Assembly (NCBI RefSeq): GCF_040939455.1 | Contig: NC_134108.1 | Span: 51,273,501 to 51,337,500, forward strand | From: Microcebus murinus | Lineage: Eukaryota > Chordata > Mammalia > Primates > Cheirogaleidae | Length of the DNA stretch: 64,000 bases | Reading direction: 5' to 3' | Shown: in pieces, positions 10,766 to 22,283 of the stretch | Position numbering within the stretch: the first letter of the stretch is position 1 | How the letters are laid out: each line of letters starts with the position of its first letter | Translations under genes and position numbers: made by a program | Notes under the pieces: generated by a model | Told to the model about the DNA's origin: nothing | Seen by the model: the letters and a program-made list of their open reading frames with translations, nothing else | Database searches by the model: none

Positions 10766-11344
10766 CAGTTGGTCTTCATTCTTCTCAGCGCTGTGCCGTT
10801 CCAGTCTGTCTACCCACAGCAGCCCACCCTCAGTCTGCCTCCTGCCCTCCCTCCCGTTCCCTTTCCCATCCCGGACTTGAATATGAAATTTGAGATTTCA
10901 GGTCCAAGTGCAACAGAAAACATCATGGCTAGAAAGCCCAAGAGCCTTTTTGCATTTTGCATGTATCTTATTGGGAGAAGTAGAGCCTTTTAATATTTAC
11001 GAGGCCTGGGCTTGGTAGACTGGGGGGAGATGACTCACCTATACATTATGAAATCCAGGAAATATACCACAATATAAATACCTCACCTTTCTCCCTCTGC
11101 CATTCATCATGGTCCAGCGGTCACAGGAAAGCAACTGGAGGGGAGGGATTCGTCCCCTGGATGCGTGGAACGCTCATACACTTCTTCCTAACCGTATGAA
11201 AAAACAAAATCCTTCACAACTGGAAAGGCGTATTCTCCAGGCATATTCAGGGTAAGCATTTGGCTTAGGCCTATCAGCAACTTGCAAAGTGACGTGAAAG
11301 GCACGAACGCTCACAGATCGTGCAGATGACCAAAGCCGGGAGGC
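10766..11344. other. Anonymous sequence
   Basis: I recognise nothing here. A pyrimidine-rich stretch lies at 10800-10870. Confidence 0.35.
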
Positions 11345-11765
11345 ATGACTCATCGCCGTGTGCGGTTCCAGGGAGGTGAAGCGGCAACGTCAGGAAGGGA
11401 GGCCGCATCTTGGGCAGCTTCTGCGTCCCTGCGGACAGCCCATCCAACACCCGCGGCTCTCGGCCCGTGCACTGCTCATTCCCAAGGAGTTTTATCTTCT
11501 TCGGTATAACGGCCACATGCCGGACCCCGCTCCTACTCAGGACTGCTCCCCCCGGCTGCTTCCAGCACCACACTCGCTGGGCACAGCCTTCTATCATTCC
11601 GCCTGTGACTTCTGACTCTGCCCCACCTGTCTGGACCCGTCCTCCCCGTGTCCCTGCGCACTTCTGCTGCACGAGTGAGTGGTGCGGCCACTTCCCACCT
11701 CGCTCCAGGTGGGGAACCTGGGCACGCCCCTGCTCCCCTCTCACTACTCCAGACTTGCGGACTGC
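11345..11765. promoter_or_regulatory. CpG-rich patch, possible small CpG island
   Basis: By hand count about 27 CpG dinucleotides fall in roughly 420 bases of clearly GC-rich sequence, while the flanks are CpG-poor as usual for mammals. This would roughly meet classical CpG-island thresholds. Long open frames on both strands (158 and 173 codons) are a side effect of high GC; neither has a recognisable domain. The patch ends where an LTR begins. It could be an orphan island, a methylation-protected element or a decayed exon. Confidence 0.4.
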
Positions 11766-12250
11766 AGGGGCCCAGAATACGCCACCTCGAAACATGCCAG
11801 TTTGTCATAAGGATTGTCGTGAGCTGAAGGCAAGTGAGAAGCAGCCAATGCAGAAAGGGCTCTTTGCCTTCCTCCCGACAGCCTGAGAGCAGGACATAAG
11901 TTTCCTTCTATGAAAATGTTTTCCCTCTCTTCTCCTGCACCAAGAGGAGAACAACCCTTTTCCCTGGGAGACAGAAAATCAGCACTGAGATGGATCTGCA
12001 CGAACAAACCTTACTAAAATAAGCCCGGTCATTACTTTCCCCCATACATTTACCTGCCAGCAGTCTATCACCCCTAGAAGCCCAAACCCCTTTTCCATTG
12101 CCTTGTCACGTCTCTACAAATTTATCGCCCTTTGTTAAAATGGTGTATAAGCCCCTGGGCCTAACTGCCTCCTTGGGTCTTTTTTTCTTTTCTTTGAGGA
12201 CTTTTGTACATAAAACAATTACAATATTAACATCAAATAAAATTTGTAAC
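11766..12250 (+). mobile_element. ERV LTR, plus strand
   Basis: The stretch 'cagtttgtcataaggattgt', 'aagtgagaagcagccaatgc', 'ccttactaaaataagcccgg' and a TATA-like 'gtgtataagcccctgggcct' followed by 'cctccttgggtctttttttc' is the plan of a class I retroviral LTR. No internal viral sequence adjoins it. The subfamily is uncertain. Confidence 0.5.
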
Positions 12251-12380
12251 TAGGCATGGTGGCATGAGTCTGTAGTCCCAGCTACTTGGGAGGCTGAGGT
12301 GGGAGGATGGCTGGAGCCCAGGAGCTAGAGGGAAGCCTGGGCAATGTAGCAAGACCCTGTCTCTTTAAAAATAAAAAAAG
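12251..12380 (+). mobile_element. Alu monomer (single arm)
   Basis: It runs from 'aggcatggtggcatgagtct' to 'agaccctgtctctttaaaaa' with a short A-rich tail. Only one arm (about 125 bases) is present, consistent with a free monomer or a truncated copy. Confidence 0.8.
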
Positions 12381-12499
12381 TATGCCTTTTTTTGTTGTTA
12401 ATTTTTCTTTTGTCAGTTTAATTCATAGGCCCCAGTCGCTTAAGAGGGTAGAGGAAAGTTTTTTCCTTCCTTACTAATATGAAGTTTGAATTTAAGAGG

Positions 12500-12740
12500 T
12501 GCATCACTGTGGCCTCTTTCTGCATTGTCACATGGTGTTCTTCCTGTGTATGTGTCTGTGCCCAAATTTCCCCCTTCTTATAAGGATACGAGTCATATTG
12601 GATTTAGGGCGGCCCACACACAGCAGCTCACCCTAATCCAGTATGAATGCAACTTAACTGCACCTGCAAAGGCCATGTTTCCAGATAAGGCCACAGTCAT
12701 AGGTATGGGAGTTTGGAGGGACTCAATTGAATGCACATCA
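12500..12740 (-). mobile_element. MaLR (MLT1-type) LTR fragment
   Basis: 'cccccttcttataaggatac', 'gagtcatattggatttaggg' and the later 'caaaggccatgtttccagat' match the central part of MLT1-type LTRs read on the minus strand. It is diverged and truncated at both ends. Confidence 0.55.
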
Positions 12741-13261
12741 CCAACAAATTACCTGCTTGGAAAGCTCCCTCTCAGAGTGTTTTCTGGGGAATCTGACCTG
12801 TGGCACTACTCAAACCCTTGTTCTCCCGTGTTTCTGGATTCTAGACCCATAGCCATGACTAACCTTTAGCCTTTCCCCTTCTCGTATTGGAGTTCTCTCC
12901 CCACCAGCATACCAAAATCTCTTCTTCCCGCCACCATTTTCTTCCTTTGCTCCTTTCACGTATCATATGATAGCTGCTCAGTGTGCTCGCTGGGCTGACA
13001 GCATGGCCCAGTATGAATCAGCACTCACAGCACTCTGAGGACGTAGCGTGCAGCTCTTTGGTACTTACGTATTCCCTGATGCATTTATTTACATCCACAG
13101 TTACATCTGTCTATTGCAGTGGCATTTGAAAGAGCCCATGCACGCACACACTCTTGAGCAAGGGGTAAGGTGGAGGATAGGAAGGGGAAAAACAGTTTGG
13201 AAGTGCCAAAGCAGAGAGGAAACAAAGGATTATTTTAAGGCAATTTAAAGGCCCAAATCTT
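12741..13261. other. Anonymous sequence
   Basis: I support no gene or named repeat here. Confidence 0.35.
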
Positions 13262-13575
13262 GGCTGGGTACAGTGGCTCATGCCTGTAATCCTAGCACTC
13301 TGTGAGGTCAAGGTGGGAGGATTGCTTGAGCTCAGGAGACCAGCCTGAGCAATTGTGAGACCCCGTCTCTACTAAAATAGAAAAATGAACTCGGTGTGGT
13401 GTTGCATGCCTATAGTCCCAACTATTCAGGAGGCTGAGGCAGGAGGATCACTTGATCCTAGGAGTTGGAGGTTGCAGTGAGCTACGATGACAATGACGGC
13501 CACTGCACTCTACTCAGGGTGACAGAGTGAAACTATGTCTCAAAAAAAAAAAAAAACAGAAAAAGAAAAAGGAAA
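13262..13575 (+). mobile_element. Full-length Alu
   Basis: A dimer runs from 'ggctgggtacagtggctcat' to 'cagagtgaaactatgtctca' with an A-rich tail. The right arm carries a small duplication around 'gatgacaatgacggccactg'. It lacks the long TA linker, so it is an older or different Alu subtype from the majority here. Confidence 0.9.
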
Positions 13576-13619
13576 CTGAACCTCCTTCCTCACTAAAAAA
13601 ATAAAATAAAATAAAGGCT

Positions 13620-13993
13620 CAAGTCTTGTTCTTTTTTAATCATGAGAGTAATTCATGTCCATTAAAAGAAATTTGGAAAGTAGGAATAGACAAAATTATT
13701 CTACCCCCAAAGATAATCAATTTAAACATTCCTATGTGTCCTTTTTTAATGTTTTATTTCTATAAAGCCAAGATCATTATTTTTATATTCTGCCTGTTTT
13801 CATTTAGCACTATCTCAAAAGTCTCAATCACTTTGACTATATAATCCCCAACAAATGGATATGCTGCAATTTATATAACCATTCACCAGTTGTAGAACAT
13901 TTAGGTTGTTTCTGTTGTTTTCACTATTATTAATGACCTTGTTGTGAATATCAGTGTGCCTGAAAGTATTTGTTCTACATTGAGAATTTTATT
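13620..13993. other. Old diverged repeat, unclassified
   Basis: 'ccattcaccagttgtagaac' followed by 'atttaggttgtttctgttgt' is a phrase I know from ancient interspersed repeats (LINE- or DNA-transposon-derived). I cannot place the family. The PRPS1 retrocopy inserted into this unit, which resumes after 16360. Confidence 0.4.
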
Positions 13994-14007
13994 AAGATTA
14001 ATGCCCA
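13994..14007 (+). repeat. 5' target-site duplication of the PRPS1 retrocopy
   Basis: 'aagattaatgccca' is repeated exactly at 16346-16359, just after the poly(A) tract. It is preceded by 'ttttatt', which fits an L1 endonuclease-like nick (TT/AA type). Confidence 0.9.
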
Positions 14008-14856
14008 CAAAAGACAGCGGAGTAGCAGCACGAAGAGTATTGGGTCTCTGGGCCGACTTCGGTTCCTGTCTCTGCCGCAGCAATGATCGCTTAGGGAGGA
14101 ACGCCTGGGGTAGTTGGCCAAGATGCTGAATACTAAAATCGTCAGCGGCAGCTCCCACCAGGATTTGTCCCAGAAGATTACTGACTGCCTCAGCCTGGAG
14201 CTGGGCGAGGTAGTGACTGAGAAATTCAGCAACCAGGAGACCTGTGTGGAAATTTTATATGGAGAGGATGTCTACATTGTTCAGAGTGGTTGTGGTGAAA
14301 TCAATGACAATTTAATGGAGCTTTTGATCATGATTAATGCCTGCAAGATTGTTCAGCCAGCCGGGTCACTGCAGTCTTCCCATGCTTCCTGTATGCCAGG
14401 CAGATTAGGAAGGATAAGGGCTGGGCTCCAATTTCAGCCAAACTTGTTGCAAATAAGCTGTCTGTAGCAGTTGCAGATCATATTATCGCCATGGACCTGC
14501 ATGCTTCTCAAATGCAGGGCTTTTTTGATATCCGGTCGACAATGTGTATGCAGAGGCAGCTGTCCTGGAGTGGATAAGGGAGAACCTCTCTGAGTGGAGG
14601 AACTGCACTGTTGTCTCGCCGGATGCTGGTGGAGCTAAGAGAGTAACCTCCGCTGCCGACCGGCTGAATGTAGACTTTGCCTTGATTCACAAAGAACGGA
14701 AGAAGGCCAGTGAAGTGGACCGCATGGTGCTAGTGGGAAATGTGAAGGATCGAGTGGCCGTCCTTGTTGATGACATTGCTGATGCTTGTGGCACAATCTG
14801 CCATGCAGCTGACAAACGTCTCTCAGCTGGAGCCACCACAGTTTATGCTATCTTGA

Positions 14857-15069
<213 letters not shown>

Positions 15070-15070
15070 T

Positions 15071-15077
15071 AGAATAA
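15071..15077 (+). repeat. Target-site duplication of the Alu in PRPS1P
   Basis: 'agaataa' recurs at 15331-15337 on the other side of the Alu and lies in the start of the pseudogene 3' UTR. Confidence 0.75.
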
Positions 15078-15330
15078 GAGGGAGGCCAACGTGGTCAGGA
15101 GTTCAAAACCAGCCTGAGCAAGAGTCAGACCCTGTCTCTACTAAAAATAGAAAAAAATTAATTGGCCAACTAAAAATATATAGAAACAAATAGCCAGGCC
15201 TGGTGGTGCAAGCCTGTAGTCCCAGCTACTCTGGAGGCTGAGGCAGAAGGATTGCCTGAGCCCAGGAATTTGAGGTTGCTGTGAGCTAGGCTGACGCCCC
15301 AGCACTCTAGCCTGGGCCAAAAAAAAAAAA
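15078..15330 (+). mobile_element. 5'-truncated lemur-type Alu inside PRPS1P
   Basis: It starts within the left arm ('ggaggccaacgtggtcagga'), has the diagnostic linker 'attaattggccaactaaaa' and ends in an A-run. It disrupts the 3' UTR of the retrocopy just past the stop codon, so the retrocopy is older than this insertion. Confidence 0.9.
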
Positions 15331-16345
15331 AGAATAACTTCTGAAGCTTTTTAAAAATAAAATCAACTCTGCCCCCCGCCACTGCCCCAGTTTTCCTTGG
15401 TATTTGATGACAAGCTCCGCAGAAGACCCAACTTATTCCAGTGTAGCTTTCTATATCCCACATCAACTATTAGAGTTTATCCCAAATGGGGAAAGACAGA
15501 TTGAGATTAACTGCTAGGATTCCTACCTGCATTGTTTTATTCTGGCTTCCTGGATGATTTTGTGAGCCTTGAAGCTTTAACTATAGCTCAGCTGCTGAAA
15601 GATTTTAGACTTTTGAAGGTGTTGTGTAGAGGTGTTTGACTGTGTTTGAGGAAGCTCAGACTTTGCATATGAATGCTTCAGGGTTTTCCTTGTTCAGAAC
15701 AACTAGCAACAGAGACAACCCATGTGAGACAAGGTCTCCAAGATCTATGCTAAATTTCAGCAAGAGTTCTGGGCTGCCTTAAACCTAGTCCTGGTAGCTG
15801 AGCACCCAATAAGGCAGGAGCAGGCAGCTCAGCTTGAACAGCCATTTGGTGGAGTTGGGGGATGGGGGATGGGGAGGTGGGAGGGGCATGGGGGGCAACA
15901 CTTGGTGCAGCAAATGTTTCTTGGGAGAAAGAAGCCTGATCCATCATCATCTGCTTGACTCTGTAACTCTGATTCTTTGTACCTATTCCTTTCCATTGGC
16001 TTACCTTCATCCATCTCCACCTTTTCCTGGCCAAATATCCTCTTGGGCTCAAATGATCATTGTACCATAGTCTTCTGGAAAGCAAACTTGCTTCCTGCTA
16101 TGTAATTGCTAACATTCACATTAGATGATTTGCTGTAGCTTAATCTTCCTTAGCCTACCACCACTGCAGCAGTAGCTTTTAGGTAATAATAGTAGTGCCT
16201 TTGGATTCATTTAGGTATTTAATTTTCATCTTCCTTCCTTGGATCTGTTTAGCCTCTCAAATGACCTGAGATTTCTGTTCTAAAAGATTGATGTTATTGT
16301 CTCTTGTAGAGGAAACTAATAAAGTATATGTGTGTGGGAAAAAAA

Positions 16346-16359
16346 AAGATTAATGCCCA
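16346..16359 (+). repeat. 3' target-site duplication of the PRPS1 retrocopy
   Basis: An exact copy of 13994-14007. A second partial copy, 'ttaatgcccaca', follows at about 16373-16384, so the flank also holds a small local duplication. Confidence 0.9.
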
Positions 16360-16497
16360 TATACACAAAATGTTAATGCCCACAAGTGTTAAAGGATATG
16401 AATTTTTTTTCAAAATAGTATTTTTTCTCATTATAAAATAGTACATGATCATTGAGCATTTTTTGGAGGTAGGAGATAGACTTTCTTTTTATTCTCA

Positions 16498-16860
16498 GAA
16501 GCTGCCAAGTTTTTCCCTGCCTCAGGACCTTTGCACTAACTGCGTCCTCTGCTAGGAATGCTCTCTCCATGAGTTTCCCATGGCTGGATCCTTCAATCTT
16601 TTGGGCTTAGCTGTCTCCTCTTCAGAGAGGTCTTCCCTGGCCTCAAATCCAGACACAACTCAATTCTATCAAATTACTCTATTTAAAATTTCTTATAATG
16701 ATCGGCATCTGAATTTTTTCTTGTTTAGTTGCCCATTTTCTGTCTTTCCCCAAGCCAGCAGGAACCTGGTCTGTCTTATTTAGTTAGCATCGCGGCCCCA
16801 ACACCTGGCGCAGCACCTGGCATGTAGTGCATGCTTCACAATGTCTGCAGGACGAACGAT
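16498..16860 (+). mobile_element. L2 LINE 3' end
   Basis: 'ctgcctcaggacctttgcac', 'gagaggtcttccctggcctc', 'ccagcaggaacctggtctgt' and 'cagcacctggcatgtagtgc' are the L2 3' landmarks in order. It is one of the clearest L2 copies in the window. Confidence 0.85.
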
Positions 16861-18151
16861 CTGTGGGTTCCAGGTCCACAGGCTACTCACCAGGGCTTCT
16901 TCCTCCCTCCTTCCTTCTCAGTGGAATGGGAAGCTCTACTGGTGTCCAGGAAGTGAGTCTTACCTCTCCTTTCCCTGCTTCTATGAGTTTGTTTTGGCCA
17001 CACACAAGCTGACTCACTGTGGCTATAGGATAACAAATAGTGGATTTTCAGAATTTCACCCAATGGGAAAAAATGTAGAATATGAGGAATTGTTCAAGGT
17101 ATTAAATTGGTGTGAGTTTACTTACATACTCAGCATGTGCTTTCAGATCAATTAAAAGTTCATATGTAATTTAGTTAAAGATTACTTAGCTCCTTCCAGT
17201 GAGGTTCGGTGTTGGGGTCATTAATAAATAGGCTTCCTCTTTGTTGAACTGCTCCGGTTGACACCCTTGCAGGCATGCAGAATGACTTTCGGTTAGGTAC
17301 ACTAAGAACACGTTCTGCATCCTGCGGTGACTTTCTATGTTGTATCTGGTCTGTTCAAAGATAAATACTAAATGAGGTAAAGACTCAATTTTAACTACTT
17401 AATAAATGTTTAAGCAGTATAATAGCATAACATTTACTCAAAATGTCAAATATTGACTAAAGGTAAAGTAAATATACTTACATTAGCAGTCTAACTGGGC
17501 AGTCATAGAATTAAATAAAACAGGTGGTGATTATGGAAAGATTGAAGAGTACATAAGAGACATTTAATAAACCTCCAACCTGAAAATTGACATCCATTAG
17601 TTAAAAAAATATGTTTATAGGGGGCTTGATTTCATCCCTAGTTTTCTTTACCAGGAGGACTTCAGGAAGGCTCTAATGAAAAAATAGTGATTTCCTTTTA
17701 AAATCCTCCGATAGTATTAGATATGGTAACTCTGTGTGTTCATAGGATTAGGTGACTGTCTTGTACATACATCTAGGATCCCTTAATAAAAACCTTGTTT
17801 CCTTATTCAGGGTATTTGGAAGAGTTTAGCACTGGGATTATTTAAAGAAATCACTCAGCCAAACTAAAAATTGACAGTAAATTGGGAAGTCAAATTGACT
17901 GCTGCTGTCATCAAAGATGAAGCCTGGCTGATACCTCAGCATTTTGTTTGCCTTGAGATTTCACGAATTACACCCACACTTGACAGAGTATCGCAAACAC
18001 TGTAAGCATTGAGGAACCCTTGTTTAATGAAGAAATGGTTTTATATGCACTCTGTGTTGATGTCTGGCATATGCAATCATGCCATTTTTTAAGATTTTCA
18101 TTTTCGTAAGTTATTGCCATCCAAATTCCTCTCTACCAGAGTGACACATTC
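16861..18151. other. Repeat-poor AT-rich block
   Basis: No transposon or convincing coding region is visible in about 1.3 kb. The composition is AT-rich with few CpG. It is a weaker candidate for conserved non-coding sequence than 2041-3850 and 33420-35030. Confidence 0.3.
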
Positions 18152-18192
18152 GGTCTTGAACTCCCGGCCTCCCAAAGTGCTAGGATTACAAC
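18152..18192 (-). mobile_element. Very short Alu remnant
   Basis: 'gtcttgaactcccggcctcc' directly followed by 'caaagtgctaggattacaac' is the left-arm end of an Alu in reverse orientation, with internal sequence lost. Confidence 0.65.
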
Positions 18193-18504
18193 AGAGCGGT
18201 GCATTTGGTCATATAGGTCTACTTCCTGGTCTTTGGGCACCACACACTCCTGCCCTCTGCCCCTCCGCTCATGCCAGACCCTCCTCCTACAGCGTTCTCC
18301 TCTCTGTTCCCCCCAATCTTATCCGCCTTTCGAGATAGCAGGTCCAGCCAGAGATCTTATGAAGCCCTCCTCAGCCCACAGTGATTTATGTCATTTACCC
18401 CTACATTTGTTGCTTTTTCATTCCCTTGCTGGCCTCCCTCCACTGATCAGGAGAATCATGTGCCATCAATATGTCAACCCAGATTCCAATCACCCAGCAG
18501 CGTC

Positions 18505-18965
18505 TAAGAAGAGTAGTGATTTCCTAGGGCTGCGGTAACAGCACCACCAAACTGGGGGGCTCACCCGGCACCAATGTATTGTCTCACAGTTCTGCAGGCC
18601 GGAAGTCTGGCAGCAAGGTGCTGGCAGGGGAGGTTCCTTCCTCGGGCTGTGAGGAAGCGTCTGTTCCAGGCCTCGCACCTGGCGTCTGGCGCTCTGCTGG
18701 CCATCTTTGGCGCTCCTTGTCTTGTGGACGGACGCATCAGCCTGCTCTCTGCCCTCAGCTTCACATGGTGTCTGTGTGCGCATGTTTGTCTCTGGGTCCA
18801 AACTCCCCCTTTTATAAAGACATCAGTCATACTGAATTAGGGCCACCCTAATAACCTCATTTGAACTTGATTACCTATTTTCAAATATAGGTCGTGTTTT
18901 GAAGTACTGGAGGTTAGGACTTCAACATATCTGTTTGTTAGGGAGACAATTCGACCCCCATGACA
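18505..18965 (-). mobile_element. MaLR MLT1-type solo LTR
   Basis: On the minus strand the LTR opens near 'tcgaattgtctccctaacaa' and includes the MLT1 phrases 'aacttgattacctattttca', 'ataaagacatcagtcatact' and 'gtctcacagttctgcaggcc' (all given as plus strand). MaLR LTRs are fossils of non-autonomous ERVL relatives. Confidence 0.75.
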
Positions 18966-19264
18966 GTGGCCCACGTGAGAAGTGGCTCCATCACAAATTT
19001 ATCCTGGTGCATCCGAGCCTTTGCCCTTGTGGCTTTTGGTTTGGGGAGACCTACAGGTGAAACACTGTAGGTGTCTTTCTCTGTGGCTTCTCAGTACCCG
19101 TGGTCTGCGCTTCCCTGACAGGAGTTTCGTGTTTCAGCTGCTTTAGATGATGAAAACCTACAGTCTTAAGGCAACCTTCCTGGGGCCCCAAAAGTGATTC
19201 TGTGTTAACATCTTAATTTTATTTGTAAAGATTAACCAATATTGGTTGGTAGGCCATAGACCGT
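18966..19264. other. Anonymous sequence
   Basis: No gene or named repeat is supported in these 300 bases. Confidence 0.35.
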
Positions 19265-19855
19265 AAAAGCTAAGAATGTGGGCTCTGGAGCCAATAGGTT
19301 CAATCCCTGCTCTGCCTCTTACTAGGTATGCAACCTCAGACAGGTTCTTTAATCTCCCTGTGCCTCAGTGTCTCCATTTGCACAATGGAGAGATAATAAT
19401 AGCCCTAACTTCATATAACCCATGTGAAGGCTGTGCACGGTGGTTCACACCTGTAATCTTAGTGCTCTGGGGGGCTGAGGCTGGAGGACCACTTGAAACC
19501 AGGAGTTTGAGGCCAGCCTGGGCAATATAGTGAGACTCCATTTCTACAAAAATTAGCAAAATTATCTGGATGTGGTGGCTGTGCCTGTAGTCCCACCTAC
19601 CTAGGAGGCTGAGACAGGAGCCTCACTTAAGCCCAGGAGTTTGAGGTTGCAGTGAGCTATGATGACACTGCTGCACTCTAGCCTGGGCAACACAGCGAGA
19701 CTCTGTCTCAAAATAAAACAAAACAACCCCCCCCCCCCAAAATAAAAAAAAAACCCACAAAAAACTATTTTGAAGATTAAAGATTGAGTACACATAAAGT
19801 TCATAGCAGTGTCTGGAACATAGATAGTGTTCAATACATGACAGCTGCTGGTACA
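19265..19855 (+). mobile_element. MIR SINE split by an Alu
   Basis: The 5' half ('gggctctggagccaataggt' to 'acaatggagagataataata') and the 3' half ('agtgtctggaacatagatag') of one MIR lie on either side of the Alu at 19430-19756. Joined, they cover nearly the whole MIR consensus. Confidence 0.85.
19430..19756 (+). mobile_element. Full-length Alu inside a MIR
   Basis: It begins 'ggctgtgcacggtggttcac' and ends '...cgagactctgtctcaaaata', followed by a tail with a run of about ten C. The inter-arm region lacks the TA-rich lemur linker, suggesting an older subfamily. Confidence 0.9.
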
Positions 19856-19869
19856 CTCACTCTCTCTGT

Positions 19870-21010
19870 GTCTGTGACTGAGCCTAGCACTAGGTCTACA
19901 AAGGTGAAGGCACAGTTCCTGTCCTTCCAGAGCTTAAGGTCTAAAAGACCACTCCACTGTTATGTAACGGGAACTGAGTGGTCTGACATGGCTATTTCTG
20001 GGATTTACTTGGCCCGTTTTGCAGTTGCCCATGAAGGGAGAGAGCTGCTAAGAGGGAGGGTCTGGGCCAGGGGTCTAGCAAAGTACCTCGGCCAGGATCC
20101 TGTCCAGATCCATGAGCCACGGGAACTGAGTCATAATTGCCTGGTAACTGCCCAGCCTCCCCTTGCCTGGGGCAGGGGCTCTGCCAGGCAGTCCCTCCGC
20201 TGGTATCAGGGAGGAGTCGCATGGTCAGTGTCTAGTACCTCGCCCATTGCTGCCTGTCTGTGCCCAAGACTCAGTTTGGGGTCTGAGTGATTGCTCTGAT
20301 TGGCGTCCCTCTCACAGTGTCTACTGGGACACGCTGAAGCTCCCCTAAAGCAGCGAGGGAGCCCTGCACACCAGCAGGGTTCTGCAGGGGTGCTGGTTCT
20401 GGTTGCTGATCTGGGCCACTGGGTGGTGACAGCCTTGCTAGGCAGAGCTAGGACAGAGGTGCAGCCTTGGAACAAAGGTGGCCACAGAGGGGCTGTGAGC
20501 AAGGCAGCTGAGGGCCCAGGCACAGAAGGCTTCCCAGAGGGACTTGTTGATCTGAGCCTTAAAGAGCGAGGAACATGACAGGCAGATGGACAGTGGGCAG
20601 GAGGAGAGGCTCCGGCTTGGGGAACAGCAAGCCTTTCAGTGCAGGTGAAGCTTACAGCAAAGAATGGCCAGAGCTGAGGCTATTAAAGACCCACAGTCTC
20701 AGGGGCTGGTGGGCCTTACTCAGAACTCTGTGCTTTGTCTGGTAGTTTTGGGAACTTATTGTAAAAGTTCTGAAGTGGTCAAAAAACCTTTGTAGTTTGG
20801 ACAGATCACGCAGGCTTCTGGGTATTGGATGGATTGGTGGAAGATGAGGGAAGTGGAGGGGGCAGAAGAGAGAGCCACAACTGGAGGTGACAGACCATGT
20901 AGGAGGTCTTTGTAACATCCAGATGTGAAATACACAGAACCTGAGCTCAAGTAGTGTCACCCAGGATTGGAGGGCATAGGACTTATTTAAGAAACATTTA
21001 AGGTGTAGCC
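19870..21010 (-). mobile_element. Long L2 LINE segment, minus strand
   Basis: Landmarks of reversed L2 appear in order: 'tagcactaggtctacaaagg', 'tgtccttccagagcttaagg', 'gaaggcttcccagagggact', 'gtggaagatgagggaagtgg' and 'catgtaggaggtctttgtaa'. About 1.1 kb is covered, unusually long for a surviving L2 fragment. Frames here (for example 168 codons at 19784) have no protein homology I know. Confidence 0.6.
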
Positions 21011-21171
21011 CTGACAGCACTTAATGAATGACTGGACACAGAAGGAAAAAGAAGACTCTGGTTTGGCTGACAGGGCATGTGGTGATGTCTGTAACCAGGG
21101 TAAGATACGTGGGGAAGGGAACCAGTTTGGGGATCAGGGAGAGAGACAAGGACAGGCAAGGACAATGGGTG

Positions 21172-21599
21172 CTGCATTGGTTGTGTCTCCCTCCAAATTC
21201 ATATGTTGAAATCCTAACCCCTGTCAGTACTTCCAAATATGATCTCACTTTACTTGAAAATTGGGTCTTTGCAGATGTAATCAAGTTAATGTGAGGTCAT
21301 TAGGGTGGGCCCTAATTCAGTATGACTGTGCCCTTATAAAAAGAGGAAGTTTGGGCCCAGAGACAGACATGCACACAAGGAGAAAACCGGGTGAAGATGA
21401 AGGCAGAGATTGGGGTGAGGCACCCACCAGCCAGAAAACTACCAGAAGCTGGGAGAGAAGTCTGGCATGGATCCTTCCTGCACACCTTCAGAGGAAGCGT
21501 GGCCCTGCCAATTCCTTGATTTTGGGAACTGAGTCAATAAATTTCATTGTTCTAAGCCACCAGTTTATGGTGCTGTGTTACTGCATCCCTGGAACACCA
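21172..21599 (+). mobile_element. MaLR MLT1-type LTR, plus strand
   Basis: 'tccaaattcatatgttgaaa', 'gggtctttgcagatgtaatc', 'gtcattagggtgggccctaa' and 'tttcattgttctaagccacc' are in consensus order, covering nearly the full LTR. Confidence 0.85.
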
Positions 21600-22283
21600 C
21601 AGTGGTCCCCCTTACCTGCAGGGATATGTTCCAAGACCCCAGCAGATGGCTGAAACCTCCGATAGTACTACCCCATATGCACTGTATTTTTTCCTATACA
21701 TACATACCTATGATAAGGTTTAATTTGTAAATTAGGCACAGTAAGAGATTAACAATAATAACTAATAATAAAATAGAACAATTATAACAATATACTGCAA
21801 TACAAGTTACACAAATGTGATCTTTCTCTCTCAAAATATCTCTTGTACCATACTCACCCTTCTTCTTGTGATGATGTGAGATGATAAAATGCCCACATGA
21901 TGAGATGAGTGGGGTGAATGACATAGGCATTGTGACATAGCATTAGGCTGCTATTGACCTTTTGACAAATTGTCACGAGGAGGACCATCTGCTCCAGGTG
22001 GTCCTGGATCATTGAATCAGGATGTTCCTGGTCCTGGAGCATCAGGAACAGATGATGTTGATGGCTAACTGGTGGTGGACATGCTGGGCATAGGAATGAT
22101 TCATGTCCCCGGCAGAATACAGCAGGACAGCACAAGATTTCATTGTGCCATTCAGAATGTTGCACAGTTATTTATGGATTATTTATTTCTGGAATTTTCC
22201 TTTTAATATTTTTTGGACATGCAGTTGATGACAGGTAACTGAAACCTCAGAAAGCAAAACCACAGGTAAGGGGGAGCTGCTGT
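21600..22283 (+). mobile_element. Tigger-type (pogo/Tc1-mariner) DNA transposon, non-autonomous
   Basis: The element opens 'cagtggtcccccttacctgc' and closes '...ccacaggtaagggggagctgctg', giving imperfect inverted termini. The interior ('cctatacatacatacctatg', 'ataaaatagaacaattataa', 'gatgatgtgagatgataaaa') matches the Tigger2-like consensus. It is about 680 bases, has no transposase, and the TA target duplication has decayed. Confidence 0.85.

Noticed and set aside
11274..11886. Overlapping 158- and 173-codon frames on opposite strands as genes
   Set aside because: They overlap in a CpG-rich patch where stop codons are rare; neither shows a domain or sensible composition.
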